A stretch of 21,479 nucleotides of DNA from Stenotrophomonas maltophilia (GCA_002435595.1 DJBL01000029.1:1362-22840); one strand, 5' to 3'; shown: positions 7,267-16,300, numbered from the stretch's first letter. The notes: a model not told the origin generated them from the sequence alone. Numbers and translations are program-made.

Positions 7267-8238
7267 TCAGCTGCGCAGGGTGTCGCGGGGACATTCTCCA
7301 AAGACATTGCGGTAGGTCACAGAAAAGCGCCCCAAATGGGAGAAACCGCAGCGCATGGCAATGTCGGTCACGCTGCCGTCCCGCCCCGCGTGGAGCAGCG
7401 AACTGCGCGCCAGGTTGAGCCGTGCCAGCTGGTGCCAGTGACACGGTCCGTGGCCGTACACGTCACGGAACAGGCGTTCGAGCTGACGCTCGCCCACGCC
7501 CAGCGCCAGCGACAACGCGCGGCTATCGAAGGCCCGATCGAGCTGGGTCTTCAGGTAGCGCTCGGCGCGGCGCACGATCGCATCGCGCTGGCGCTCGACC
7601 CAGTTGCCCACGGCCCGGCTCTCCGGGCCGCTGTCGCTGGCAAACACCGCATCGATGAATACTCCCAGCAGCAGCTCGCCCTGCGCCTGCACCTGGGCGG
7701 CGCTGAGCAGGCCCTGGTGGCAGGCCGCGTTGTCCAGCACGCGGGCCACGCCATCGCGCAGCGCCTGGGCATCGGTGGGCGCGGTCGCGCGGCTGTACCA
7801 GCCATGGCTGGGCAGCCGCAGCTCGCGGCCTACCCGCTGCACCGCTCCGCGCTGCAGAACCTCGCGCGGGATCAGCAACACCGCCCACTGCCAGCCGCCC
7901 GGGCTGGGCCGCACGTTCAACTCGCAGTCCTCGGCGAACACCATCACCTGCCCCGCGCCGATCCAGCGGCCGTTGGCCCACATCGGCTGCGTGCAGGACA
8001 CCGCCATCGCCAGCGCGATCATGCCCTCGGCAAAGCTGCCACTGGCAAAGATCGGCAGCGAATACGCGCCGCTGTCCAGGCTGAATTCGGGAAATACCAG
8101 CCGCTGCAGGCAGGCGCGGAAATGCCCGGCGCCCAGCAGGCGCTGCTCGAAGCGGGTATCGCGCACCACGCCAAGCAGCGCGTCGGCATCGAAGCCATCG
8201 ACCACGAAGCGGGTGTATGCAGCCATCGGTTCGTCCAT
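7267..8238 (-). CDS. AraC-family transcriptional regulator
   Basis: The product is 323 aa with a large N-terminal sensor region (about 1-215) and a C-terminal AraC double HTH (about 220-322). Recognisable HTH parts are RAERYLKTQLDRAFD, LSLALGVGERQLERLFRDVYG and DIAMRCGFSHLGRFSVTYRNVFGECPRDTL. The effector is unknown. A GTG 42 nt upstream (8280) could extend it by 14 residues, but the ATG at 8238 has an excellent AGGGAG site 5 nt away, so I prefer it. It is divergent from the sensor kinase gene (153 nt spacer, shared promoter region) and resembles in its C-terminus the second AraC protein at 18143-19132. Its target genes are not evident from the sequence. Confidence 0.9.
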   Translation of the reverse strand: MDEPMAAYTRFVVDGFDADALLGVVRDTRFEQRLLGAGHFRACLQRLVFPEFSLDSGAYSLPIFASGSFAEGMIALAMAVSCTQPMWANGRWIGAGQVMVFAEDCELNVRPSPGGWQWAVLLIPREVLQRGAVQRVGRELRLPSHGWYSRATAPTDAQALRDGVARVLDNAACHQGLLSAAQVQAQGELLLGVFIDAVFASDSGPESRAVGNWVERQRDAIVRRAERYLKTQLDRAFDSRALSLALGVGERQLERLFRDVYGHGPCHWHQLARLNLARSSLLHAGRDGSVTDIAMRCGFSHLGRFSVTYRNVFGECPRDTLRS

Positions 8239-8391
8239 GCCAACTCCCTGAAGCAGGTCGGAAATCGGATAGCGGGCCACAGCGGGAAGTGTTCAGATCG
8301 GCGCGATTGTGGGGCCGTTGGGCAGCGCCGACAAGCACCGCCCACGTCCGCGTCCGAGCCAGCCGTATCCAGCCACGGTGTGCAGAGGTGC

Positions 8392-10068
8392 ATGGTCCAG
8401 TCAGCAAGCCCCGTCAAACCGATCGGCATCGAGCCTGCGGACCCGGCTGTCCCCCGCTCCACCGCGAGCCGCGACGCGGCCTCCACGCGAACCTCACCTG
8501 ATCTACGCAATCTCTTCACCTGCGTGTTGCCGCTGGTGGCCGGGTGCCTGCTGGGCCAGCTGCTGCCCAACATCAGCGTGGCTCCCGGGCTGCGCCTGCA
8601 CGTGTTGTGGCTGCCCGGGCCGCTGCTGCTGGGCTGGTTGCTGTGCATGCCGCACGCAGCATGGCGTACCTGCGTGCTGGCCGCCTGTGCCGGTACCGTG
8701 CTCGGCGCGGTGCTGGTGCCGGAGACCGCGCTGGCGCGACTGCTGGCCAGCCTGGGTGAAATCGCGCTGGTACTGGGCGCGGCCGCGCTGCTGCTGCGCT
8801 GGCGCGGTGCGCAGTCGGCGCTGGAGGGCTATCTGGATATCGCCTGGTTCCTGCTGCTGGCATGCATCGCGCTGCCGGTGTGCAGCGCGGCCTGGCAATG
8901 GCTGGTGAGCAGCACCGGCAACGGCGCGCTGCCGCATCCGGACCTGCGCTCGGCCGCGCTGTGCGGCAGCGTCAGCTATCTGCTGATCGTTCCCACCGTG
9001 GTCAGCGTGGCCCGTCTGCTGCGCAGCCCCGAGCGGCGGCATGGCTGGCATTGGCGCAGCATCGTGCTGGCCTTGACCCTGCTCGGCGCGTTGGCGCTGC
9101 TGTGGCAGGCGGAGTGGCCGCCCGGCGCGTTGACCCCGTTGCTGGCGATGGCCCCCATCCCCCTGCTGGTATGGGCGCTGATCGTGTTCGGGGTAAGCGG
9201 GGCCAGCCTGGGCATGCTCGGGGTGGCGGTGCTGGGCATGCAGCTGAGCCTGCTGGACATGGGCCCGTTCGCCGCTCCCCCGCCCGGCCACGACCTGCTG
9301 CCCGTGCAGGCGTGGACGCTGGGCACCGGGTTTGCGCTGCTGTTCCTGGGCGCCTTGTCCGAACAGAAACTGTCCAACCACCTGCAGCTGCAGCAGGCCT
9401 ACCGCCGCCTGGGCGAAGTCACCGGGCGCATGCTGGTGGTGCAGGAGGAAGAACGCACGCGGATCGCGCGCGACCTGCACGATGACGTGAACCAGTCGCT
9501 GGCGGCCATCTCGATCCGCCTCAGCGGCCTGCGCAACCAGGTGCCGGTGAACGAGCGCGCCGCCGTGGTGGATCTGCAGGAGCACCTGCTGGCGGTCTCC
9601 AACGACATCCGCTCGATCTCCCACGAACTGCATCCCAGCATCCTGCGCTTCACCGGGCTTGCCAGCGCGCTGGATGCGTTCTGCATCAAGCGCAACGCAC
9701 GCGGCGCGTTGCGCCTGCGCTGCCGCATCGAAGATCCGCCGCCGCTGCAGGGCGACCAGGAGCTGAGCCTGTTCCGCATCGTGCAGGAAGCCCTCAACAA
9801 CGTGGACAAGCACGCCCAGGCCCGGGTGGCCGAAGTGTTGATCGCCGTGCGTGGCCAGGACCTGGTACTGCGCGTGGATGACGATGGGCGCGGCATGCCG
9901 GCCCCGTGCAGTCGCGCACTGGCGCCGGGCCTGGGCATGATCAGCATGGAAGAACGCGCACGCCTGCTCGGTGGCACCCTGGCGGTGGCCCGCAGTCCAC
10001 TTGGAGGCACCCGCATCGAGGTGCGGTTCCCGTTGGCTGTGGACCAGCGCCCGGGCGGCCACCGGTAG
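8392..10068 (+). CDS. Membrane sensor histidine kinase (HisKA_3, NarX/DesK type)
   Basis: This 558-aa kinase has an N-terminal integral-membrane sensor of about eight spans (residues about 41-320). Its style (a LWLPGPLLLGWLL segment and Trp/Pro-rich loops) resembles MASE1. A short coiled linker leads to HisKA_3 with the phospho-acceptor His363 in RIARDLHDDVNQSL. A HATPase_c domain follows with the N-box EALNN (466-470), DDDGRG (496-501) and GLGMISMEER (513-522). It should phosphorylate a NarL-type regulator, and the one at 6445-7095 is the obvious partner. The ATG at 8392 has AGAGG close upstream; spacing is short, so the true start could differ slightly. The last codon overlaps the dyad at 10062-10077. 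Confidence 0.92.
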   Translation: MVQSASPVKPIGIEPADPAVPRSTASRDAASTRTSPDLRNLFTCVLPLVAGCLLGQLLPNISVAPGLRLHVLWLPGPLLLGWLLCMPHAAWRTCVLAACAGTVLGAVLVPETALARLLASLGEIALVLGAAALLLRWRGAQSALEGYLDIAWFLLLACIALPVCSAAWQWLVSSTGNGALPHPDLRSAALCGSVSYLLIVPTVVSVARLLRSPERRHGWHWRSIVLALTLLGALALLWQAEWPPGALTPLLAMAPIPLLVWALIVFGVSGASLGMLGVAVLGMQLSLLDMGPFAAPPPGHDLLPVQAWTLGTGFALLFLGALSEQKLSNHLQLQQAYRRLGEVTGRMLVVQEEERTRIARDLHDDVNQSLAAISIRLSGLRNQVPVNERAAVVDLQEHLLAVSNDIRSISHELHPSILRFTGLASALDAFCIKRNARGALRLRCRIEDPPPLQGDQELSLFRIVQEALNNVDKHAQARVAEVLIAVRGQDLVLRVDDDGRGMPAPCSRALAPGLGMISMEERARLLGGTLAVARSPLGGTRIEVRFPLAVDQRPGGHR

Positions 10069-10077
10069 TTTTACTGG
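10062..10077. promoter_or_regulatory. Candidate operator dyad CCGGTA-N4-TACTGG
   Basis: This inverted repeat has 6-bp arms with one mismatch and the same AGTA/GGTA-N4-TACT core as the sites at 4643 and 6402. It overlaps the kinase stop codon and its centre lies about 101 bp upstream of the acid phosphatase start. A weak -10-like GATGCT is at 10115-10120. Confidence 0.4.
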
Positions 10078-10170
10078 TGCAGCGCAGGTAGCAATCCGCT
10101 TGCCGCTGCCGCGCGATGCTTGCAGATTGGATCCCTGCCGGCCACAACGGCCGCGACACTGGAGGATGCC

Positions 10171-11016
10171 ATGCGTGCTGCCACCCGGGTGCTGCTGTGT
10201 GCATTGTTGGCCGGTTGCGCATCCGGACCGTTGCAGACCACGCCACCACCATCGGCAGCAACCGAGCCGACACGGGCTGTCCCGGAACTGCGGCCCGGCG
10301 TGCCGGCCGGCTACCTGGGCCGTGCCCTGCCCGACAGCCTGGCCCTGTTGCCGCCTCCGCCCGCCAAGGGCTCGCCCGGATTCGCGCGCGACCAGGCCGT
10401 CAGCCGCGCGTCGCAGAAACTGCGCGGCACCCCGCGCTATGCGCTGGCCAGCGCCGATGCCGACCTGAGCTTCCCGCACGTGGCCGGCACGTTCTCCTGT
10501 GCGCTGGGCGTGCCGATCAGCCGCCAGGACACCCCCCGCCTTTACCTGCTGCTGCAGCGGAGCATGGTCGATGCCGGGTTGGCCACCTATGCGGCCAAGG
10601 ACCACTACAAGCGCACGCGCCCCTTCGTGTACTACAAGGAAGCCACGTGTGCGCCAGCCGACGAGGCCGCACTGCGCAGCGATGGTTCCTACCCCTCCGG
10701 GCACACGGCGATCGGCTGGACCTGGGCCCTGCTGCTGACCGAACTGAGCCCGGACCAGGCCAATGCGCTGCTCGCCCGCGGCCGTGCTTTCGGCGAGAAC
10801 CGGCTGATCTGCAACGCCCATTGGCAGAGCGACGTGCTGCAGGGGCGTGCGGTGGCCGCCGGTGCGCTGGCCGCATTGCATGCCAACGCCGACTTCAGCG
10901 CGGACATGGCCGCCGCGCGTGCCGAGATCCGCAGCCTGCGCGGCAGCGGCGTGCCCGCCAACGGCTGCGATGCCGAAACGACAGCGCTGCAGCAGAAGAT
11001 TCCCGGCGTGGAGTAA
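10171..11016 (+). CDS. Class A (PhoN-type) acid phosphatase lipoprotein, PAP2 superfamily
   Basis: A 281-aa protein with a lipoprotein signal peptide: LLAG then Cys16. It should be a lipid-anchored periplasmic phosphomonoesterase. The three PAP2 motifs are present: K143-x6-R150P151, GSYPSGHT (172-179, exactly the class A signature, with His178) and NR211-x5-H217-x3-D221 in the NRLICNAHWQSD segment. The usual Ser before Arg211 is Asn210. Cysteines at 110, 160, 214 and 266 could form periplasmic disulfides. The ATG at 10171 follows GGAGGA by 4 nt; an in-frame TTG at 10120 would destroy the signal peptide context. It lies 102 nt after the sensor kinase and may share its transcript or have its own promoter with the dyad at 10062. 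Confidence 0.93.
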   Translation: MRAATRVLLCALLAGCASGPLQTTPPPSAATEPTRAVPELRPGVPAGYLGRALPDSLALLPPPPAKGSPGFARDQAVSRASQKLRGTPRYALASADADLSFPHVAGTFSCALGVPISRQDTPRLYLLLQRSMVDAGLATYAAKDHYKRTRPFVYYKEATCAPADEAALRSDGSYPSGHTAIGWTWALLLTELSPDQANALLARGRAFGENRLICNAHWQSDVLQGRAVAAGALAALHANADFSADMAAARAEIRSLRGSGVPANGCDAETTALQQKIPGVE

Positions 11017-11119
11017 GCCCGCGCGTCGCTGTAACGCTGCGTCCTGCGCGTACCGCGGTGGCGTGGCCTGCCGCATGCGATGCTGCCCACCTCTTCCCCG
11101 CGCAGCACGGTGCATCGCC

Positions 11120-11515
11120 ATGGCACAGGTCCAGATCGTTTCCGACGGCCCCAACTACCGCCACGAGGTGCGCAGTGGCGCGCACACGCTGGTCGCCGAC
11201 GAACCGGCCGCGCTCGGCGGCCAGGGGGCCGGCCTGGCCCCGTTTGACCTGTACCTGGCCTCGTTATCGGCGTGCACCGCGATCACCCTGCGCATGTATG
11301 CCGAAAAGAAAGGCTGGGACCTGGGGCAGTTCCGCGCCGAACTGAGCTCCACCCGCGACGCGGCGGGCCGGCTGGTGGTGCATCGGGTCCTGCACGCCAG
11401 CGGCGCACTCGGCGACGCGCAATGGCGGCGTCTGCTGGAGGTGGTCGAGAAGACCCCGGTCACCCTGGTGATGCGCGAAGGTGCCACGATCACCAGCGAG
11501 CGCGGCGTGGCCTGA
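11120..11515 (+). CDS. OsmC/Ohr family protein lacking the second catalytic cysteine
   Basis: The 131-aa product shows the OsmC fold: GGQGAGLAPFDLYLASLSACTAITLRMYAEKKG (one conserved central helix, Cys52) and the C-terminal EVVEKTPVTLVM segment. Peroxidatic OsmC and Ohr proteins use two cysteines; the second normally sits before the Pro-Val in that segment, but here the position is Thr112. It is therefore probably not a classical thiol peroxidase and belongs to the OsmC-like branch of unclear function. No strong Shine-Dalgarno precedes the ATG at 11120, but domain length and the lack of a better start support it. It lies 103 nt after the acid phosphatase on the same strand. Confidence 0.87.
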   Translation: MAQVQIVSDGPNYRHEVRSGAHTLVADEPAALGGQGAGLAPFDLYLASLSACTAITLRMYAEKKGWDLGQFRAELSSTRDAAGRLVVHRVLHASGALGDAQWRRLLEVVEKTPVTLVMREGATITSERGVA

Positions 11516-11630
11516 GCCGGCCTCACCCGGCGTTGACATCCACGCCAACGCACCGGGCGCTGCATCCGCCGCGCCCCTTCCCGCGTAGATCCTGCTGCGT
11601 CACCTCGACGCGTCTTTCGGGAAGAAGCAC

Positions 11631-12218
11631 ATGAAAACCTCGTTCTCCGGTCTGCTGCTGCTCGCCTGCCTGGCCGGCGCCACCGCGCCGCTGGCCCTGG
11701 CCCAGGCGCCGATGGCCAGCCATGACCATGCCGCCGCCACCGATCCGATGGTGGGCGGTGCGGCGATGGACGCCAACAAGGACATCATCGACAACGCCGT
11801 CAATTCCAGGGATCACACCACCCTGGTGGCGGCAGTGAAGGCCGCCGGCCTGGTGGAGACCCTGAAGGGGCCGGGCCCGTTCACGGTGTTCGCGCCAACC
11901 AACGCGGCGTTCGCCGCGCTGCCCAAAGGCACCGTGGAGGCCCTGCTCACCCCGGCAAAGAAGGCCGACCTGACCAAGGTGCTCACCTACCACGTGGTGG
12001 CCGGCAACGTGGACAGCACCGCGCTGCTGGCGCGGATCAAGCAGGGCGGCGGCAAGGCGAGCCTGACCAGCGTCCAGGGCGAGGCGCTGACCGCACGCCA
12101 GGCCGGCAAGGGCATCACCCTCACCGACAGCAAGGGCAACACCGCCCACGTCACCATCGCCGACGTGCGCCAGCGCAATGGCGTGATCCACGTGATCGAC
12201 AAGGTGCTGATGCCCTGA
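11631..12218 (+). CDS. Secreted fasciclin (FAS1) domain protein
   Basis: A 195-aa protein with a signal peptide cleaved near LALA-QAP (residue 24) and a short His/Asp-rich linker. One complete FAS1 domain covers about 50-194: TLVAAVKAAGLVETLKGPGPFTVFAPTNAAF, LTKVLTYHVVAG and the closing VIHVIDKVLMP, which are the H1, YH and H2 regions of the family. Bacterial FAS1 proteins are periplasmic or secreted and are linked to adhesion or to quite different binding roles; none can be chosen here. The ATG has GGAAG upstream. A TTGACA lies at 11533-11538, but I see no matching -10. The gene converges on the OmpA-like lipoprotein gene with two hairpins between them. Confidence 0.93.
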   Translation: MKTSFSGLLLLACLAGATAPLALAQAPMASHDHAAATDPMVGGAAMDANKDIIDNAVNSRDHTTLVAAVKAAGLVETLKGPGPFTVFAPTNAAFAALPKGTVEALLTPAKKADLTKVLTYHVVAGNVDSTALLARIKQGGGKASLTSVQGEALTARQAGKGITLTDSKGNTAHVTIADVRQRNGVIHVIDKVLMP

Positions 12219-12239
12219 CCGGGCAGGACCGGAAAAGGA

Positions 12240-12305
12240 TGACCTGGCCCGTCGCCCCGGTTCGATGACGGGGGAGACATCCGTTCGGGCCGTCGGGCCA
12301 GGTCA
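12240..12305. repeat. Inverted repeat, 12-bp perfect arms, behind the fasciclin gene
   Basis: TGACCTGGCCCG at 12240-12251 is matched exactly by its complement at 12294-12305, with a 42-nt interior. It lies between convergent genes. It could stabilise or terminate either mRNA, but has no T tract. It does not carry the GTAG ends of the known Stenotrophomonas SMAG repeats. Confidence 0.5.
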
Positions 12306-12311
12306 AGAAGG

Positions 12312-12348
12312 GCCCCGGCCGATGCGGGAGAGCGCATCGACCCGGGGC
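12312..12348. terminator. GC-rich hairpin between convergent genes
   Basis: Outer arms GCCCCGG (12312-12318) and CCGGGGC (12342-12348) enclose inner arms CGATGCG (12320-12326) and CGCATCG (12333-12339) with a GGAGAG loop. This would be a strong stem of 14 pairs. The position, between the ends of the fasciclin and lipoprotein genes, suits a bidirectional transcript end, but a U tract is absent, so intrinsic termination is uncertain. Confidence 0.5.
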
Positions 12349-12392
12349 GGGCACGGGGGAGGAATCGGCGCGGCATGCTGCCGCGCCCCTGC

Positions 12393-13256
12393 TCAGCGCG
12401 AGCGCGCCACGCCGGAAATTTCCACGCGCCGGTTCGGCGCCAGGCAGGCGATCACCGCCTGGCGGTCGCCGTGCGCGCATTGCACCAGGGGGTCGGCCTT
12501 GCCACGGCCTTCGGCGATGATCGCCGCTGCCGGCACGCCCCCCTGCACCAAGGCCTCGCGGACCGCCTGCGCGCGACGCTCGGACAGCATCTGGTTGTAA
12601 CTGTCACTGCCGATCCGGTCGGTGTAGCCCAGCACCTGGATGGTCTGTACCTGGCTGGCACCGCGCACCTGTGCCAGCAGGTCCTCGACGCTGCGGCGGC
12701 CGGCCTCGGTCAGGGTCGCGCTGTCAAACCCGAACAGCGCATCGGCCGACAGGCGCAGCGGTTGCGCGGGCAACGGCGCCGGTCCGGGCGGCGGCGCGGG
12801 TGGCGGCGCAGGCTGCAACAGCGCGGCACAGGCCTGCGGTTTCCAGTGGCCGGCCTGGGCAACGCCCTGGCCGTCGAACTGCACCTGGAACTGGCAGGTG
12901 AAGTAGTCACCCCCCGGCGTGCTGCGGAAATTGAACAGGTAGTTCCAGTGGCGCACGCCCCACATGCCCTCGCCGAAGTGCGGCGTGCCCAGCAGGGTGT
13001 ACAGCTGGCGCTTGCTCATGCCGCGGGCAAACAGACGCAGGCTGTCCAGATCCACGAACAGGCCCTCCTTGAGCGTGGCCCGTTGGGGATCGGGGAAGCT
13101 GATGGCACTGTCCTCGACCGGCGGGCTGGCCTGGCCTGCCGCGCCCGCCTTGTGTCGGCCGCCGCTGGCGCAGGCGCTGAACAGCAGCACCGCCAGGCAC
13201 AGCGACAAGGAGCGCAGCAGCGGTGCGGAGTCATGCAGGGTGGTGGGTGTGGACAT
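12393..13256 (-). CDS. TpgA-like outer-membrane lipoprotein (BamE/SmpA-like + OmpA C-terminal domain)
   Basis: This 287-aa protein has a lipobox LFSA-Cys29. A SmpA/OmlA (BamE-like) segment spans about 65-130 and contains RGMSKRQLYTLLGTPHFGEG. A Pro/Ala-rich linker (about 148-166) leads to an OmpA-like peptidoglycan-binding domain (about 168-283) with LFGFDSATLTEAG, GYTDRIGSDSYNQMLSERRA (Asp213, Arg227) and NRRVEI. The same two-domain lipoprotein architecture is known from TpgA, which is encoded beside the trimeric autotransporter AtaA in Acinetobacter and links it to peptidoglycan. Here it directly follows an adhesin gene of the same class, 93 nt apart on the same strand. Strong AGGGGGA site before the ATG. 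Confidence 0.92.
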   Translation of the reverse strand: MSTPTTLHDSAPLLRSLSLCLAVLLFSACASGGRHKAGAAGQASPPVEDSAISFPDPQRATLKEGLFVDLDSLRLFARGMSKRQLYTLLGTPHFGEGMWGVRHWNYLFNFRSTPGGDYFTCQFQVQFDGQGVAQAGHWKPQACAALLQPAPPPAPPPGPAPLPAQPLRLSADALFGFDSATLTEAGRRSVEDLLAQVRGASQVQTIQVLGYTDRIGSDSYNQMLSERRAQAVREALVQGGVPAAAIIAEGRGKADPLVQCAHGDRQAVIACLAPNRRVEISGVARSR

Positions 13257-13291
13257 GGGATTCCCCCTTGTGCGCGCAACCGCGCTGGAGC

Positions 13292-13319
13292 CCCGGTGCG
13301 GCCATGGGCACGCACCGGG
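13292..13319 (-). terminator. Hairpin between the adhesin and lipoprotein genes
   Basis: Perfect 9-bp arms CCCGGTGCG (13292-13300) and CGCACCGGG (13311-13319) with a 10-nt loop lie 30 nt after the adhesin stop codon. There is no T tract. It probably acts as a partial attenuator or as an mRNA-processing or stability element that sets the adhesin-to-lipoprotein ratio. Confidence 0.5.
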
Positions 13320-13349
13320 AATGATCGCTGCTGGCCCGGACTCAGGCCC

Positions 13350-16300
13350 CTACCACTGGATGCCCGCGCCGACCGAGACCCCGCCCTCGCCGCGGCTGTT
13401 GGTGGTGCCGGCCACTTTGTAGATCCAGCGCCCGCCTTCGGAGACGCCCGAGATGCCCACTGCCACGCCGGACTCGCCGTTGTAGCTGCCCGCGGCGATG
13501 GCGGCCATGCTGCGCCCGGCCTCGTAGGGCTGCGGCAGCCCGGCCACCGCCATCGCCGCGGCGACGCCGGCCGAGGCGCGGTCATCGGTACGGCGCAAGT
13601 TGCGGTCGAACGAATCGAAGCGTTCGTCGGTATAGGCCTTGGACCAGTCCAGGGTCTGGTTCATGCCGGCGCGCAGCTGGTCCACGTTGACCGCATCGGT
13701 ACCGGCGGTGCCGGCGGCCACGTTGCGCACGGTGGTCGGGCCGGTGCTGGTGCTGCCCAGGGTGACGCTGTTGAGGTTGGTGGTGCCGTTGACGTTGCTG
13801 TCGTAGCGGATCGTGCCCTGTTGCGAGGCCTGCAGCTGGCGCACGTTGACCGCATCGGTGGCCGCGCTGCCGTCGCCGACGTTGGTGATCTGGCGTTCTG
13901 CTCCGGCACTGCCCACCGACACCGTGTTGTCGCGGCTGGCCACCGAGCCGGCACCCAGCGCCACCGCGTTGTTGCCCTGGGCGCTGGCGCCGTTGCCGAG
14001 CGCGGTGCTGTTGGCACCGGACGCACTGGACCCCACGCCACCGGCCGCGGAGTTGGCCCCGGTGGCAGCCGGGGTGGCCAGGTTGTTGCTGTTGTTGACC
14101 TGGAACATGCCCGAGGTGCCGTTGTTGATGTTGTTGATCTGCGTATCGGTATAGGCCTTGGACTGATCGATGGCGTAGTTCACCCCGTTCTGCAGCTGGC
14201 CCACGTTGACCGCGTCGTAGCGGTCCGAGCCATCGGCCACATGGGTGACTTTGCGCTCGCTGCCGGTGCTGCCCACCGAGACTTCGCCGGCCGAGCTGCT
14301 GCCACCCGCCGCCCCATAGGCGCCGGTATAGCCGCTCTGCGCACCCACGCTGGCCACCGAGCCGCTGCCCAGCGCCACGCTGTTGTCGGCACTGGCGTTG
14401 GCGCCATCGCCGATCGCGGTGCTGCCGCTGCCGGCGGCCGAGGCCACCGGACCGATCGCGATGCTGTTGGCGCCGGTCGCACTGGCTGCGGCCTTGGTCG
14501 AGTTGACCTGCACGAACGGGCTGCCCGCGCCTGGCTGGATCTGGCTGATGCGGGTGTTGATGTTGAGCAGCGACTCGTCCACCGCGGCGAAGGCCACGGT
14601 GACGTTGCTGTAGTCGTTGCCGAGCACGCTGCCGTCGGTAGCGATGGAGGAGATGCGGAAGGTTGGCGCGGTCCAGAGGCTGGTGGCGGGGTCGAAGCTG
14701 GTGGTTCCGCCGAAGTAGCCGATGATGGCGTTGTTGGTCTGGAACAGCTGGTTGCCGGTCACCGCATCGCGGCTGCCGGCCAGCAGTCGGGCCTCGGCCA
14801 GGTTGGTCAGGGCGACCGGCGCGCCGCCGCCGGTGCCGCCCAGGGTCACCGTGTCGGTGGCGTTGCCGCTGGCGTCCACGTCGTACTTCACTGCCAGCTT
14901 GTCCACCGCGTCGGTCTGGTCGGCCACGTTGGCCAGCGACTGGCTGACCGCATCGAAGGCGCTGCCCACGTCGTTGTAATCGCCCGGGGTCACCTGGCCG
15001 CTGCTGGACACCGCGTTGATGGTGTAGGTCGGTGCACTGACCACGCCGTTGGCATCCACTGCGGCTCCGCCGCCCAGGTGCGTGGCCAGCGCCTGGCTGG
15101 CATCGAACAGCTGGGCACCGTTGATCGCCTCGGTGCTGCCTGCACTGACCGCACCGGCACGCAGATTGCGCAGACTGGTGGTACCGGCACCGTTGCCGAG
15201 CGTGGCACTGGCGTAGTTGATGCTGCCGTCGGGGTTTTCGTCGTAGCGCAGCGCACCCGCTTCCGAGGCCAGCATCTGGCCCATGTTGACCGCGTCGGTG
15301 GCCTGCGTACCGGCGGCCACGTTCACCACCTGGCGTTCGCTGCCCACCGCACCGACCGACACCGTGCCGTCGCGATCGGCCATCGCGCCCGCCCCCACGG
15401 CAATGGCATTGGCCGCCACCGCGGTGGCCCCGGTGCCCACTGCGATGCTGTCGGCGCCGGTCGCCACGGCGTCCAGCCCGGTCGAATTGATCTTCAGGAA
15501 CCGGCTGCCGACCCCGTTGCGGATATCGGTGATCTGCGTGTTGAGGTTGACCAGCGAGCCGTCCACCGCCGAGAACGCGTCAGTGGCGTTGTCGTACACG
15601 CCCTGCGCGATCGCGCCGCTGTCGGACACGCTGGTGATCGCAAAGCTGGGCGCGGTCCAGGCGCCGGTCGCCGGGTCGAACGCGGTCAACCCACCGAAGT
15701 AGTCGACGATGGCCTGGTTGCTGGAGAACAACTGCGCACCGTTGACCGCCTCGGTACTGGTCGCCCCGATCGCACCCGGGGCCAGGTTGGCCAGCGTGGT
15801 GGTGCCGGTGCCGCCGCCCAGGGTGATCCGGCGGTAGTCGGCGCCGCCGGCACCGTCGTCGTCGTAGGTCACCGCGAACACGTCCAGCGCATCGATCTGG
15901 TTGATCGCCCCCTGCAGCTGGCGCACGTTGACCGCGTCGGTGGGCGCGCTGCCGGCGGCCACGTTGGTGAGCTGGCGCTCGCCGCCGGCAAAGCCGACCG
16001 AGACCTCACCTGCCGATACCTGCGGGGCGGTCAGCCCGTAGGCGCTGTAACTGGCCTGCGCACCCCGGTTGGCCGCCGAGCGATAGCCCAGCGCCACGCT
16101 GTTGGCCTGGGTGGAGGTCGCTTCGGCGCCCAGCAGCACCTGGCCATTGGCGGTGCCCTTGGCGCTGTCGCCGACCACCACCGAGTGGCCCATGCGTGCG
16201 GCGTAGTCGGCGGTGGGCACCCCGGTCGGGTCGCCCGGATCATTCAGCCCGGCACCGGGGAAGGCCACGTTGGCATCCACCTGCGGCAGCTCGTGGCGTG

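Noticed and set aside
8503..11154. An 883-codon minus-strand frame opposite the sensor kinase and phosphatase
   Set aside because: No domain or ribosome-binding site; Gln/Gly/His-rich shadow of two well-supported plus-strand genes.
12240..12348. Possible SMAG-type repetitive element of Stenotrophomonas
   Set aside because: The GTAG start and the typical SMAG stem are absent.
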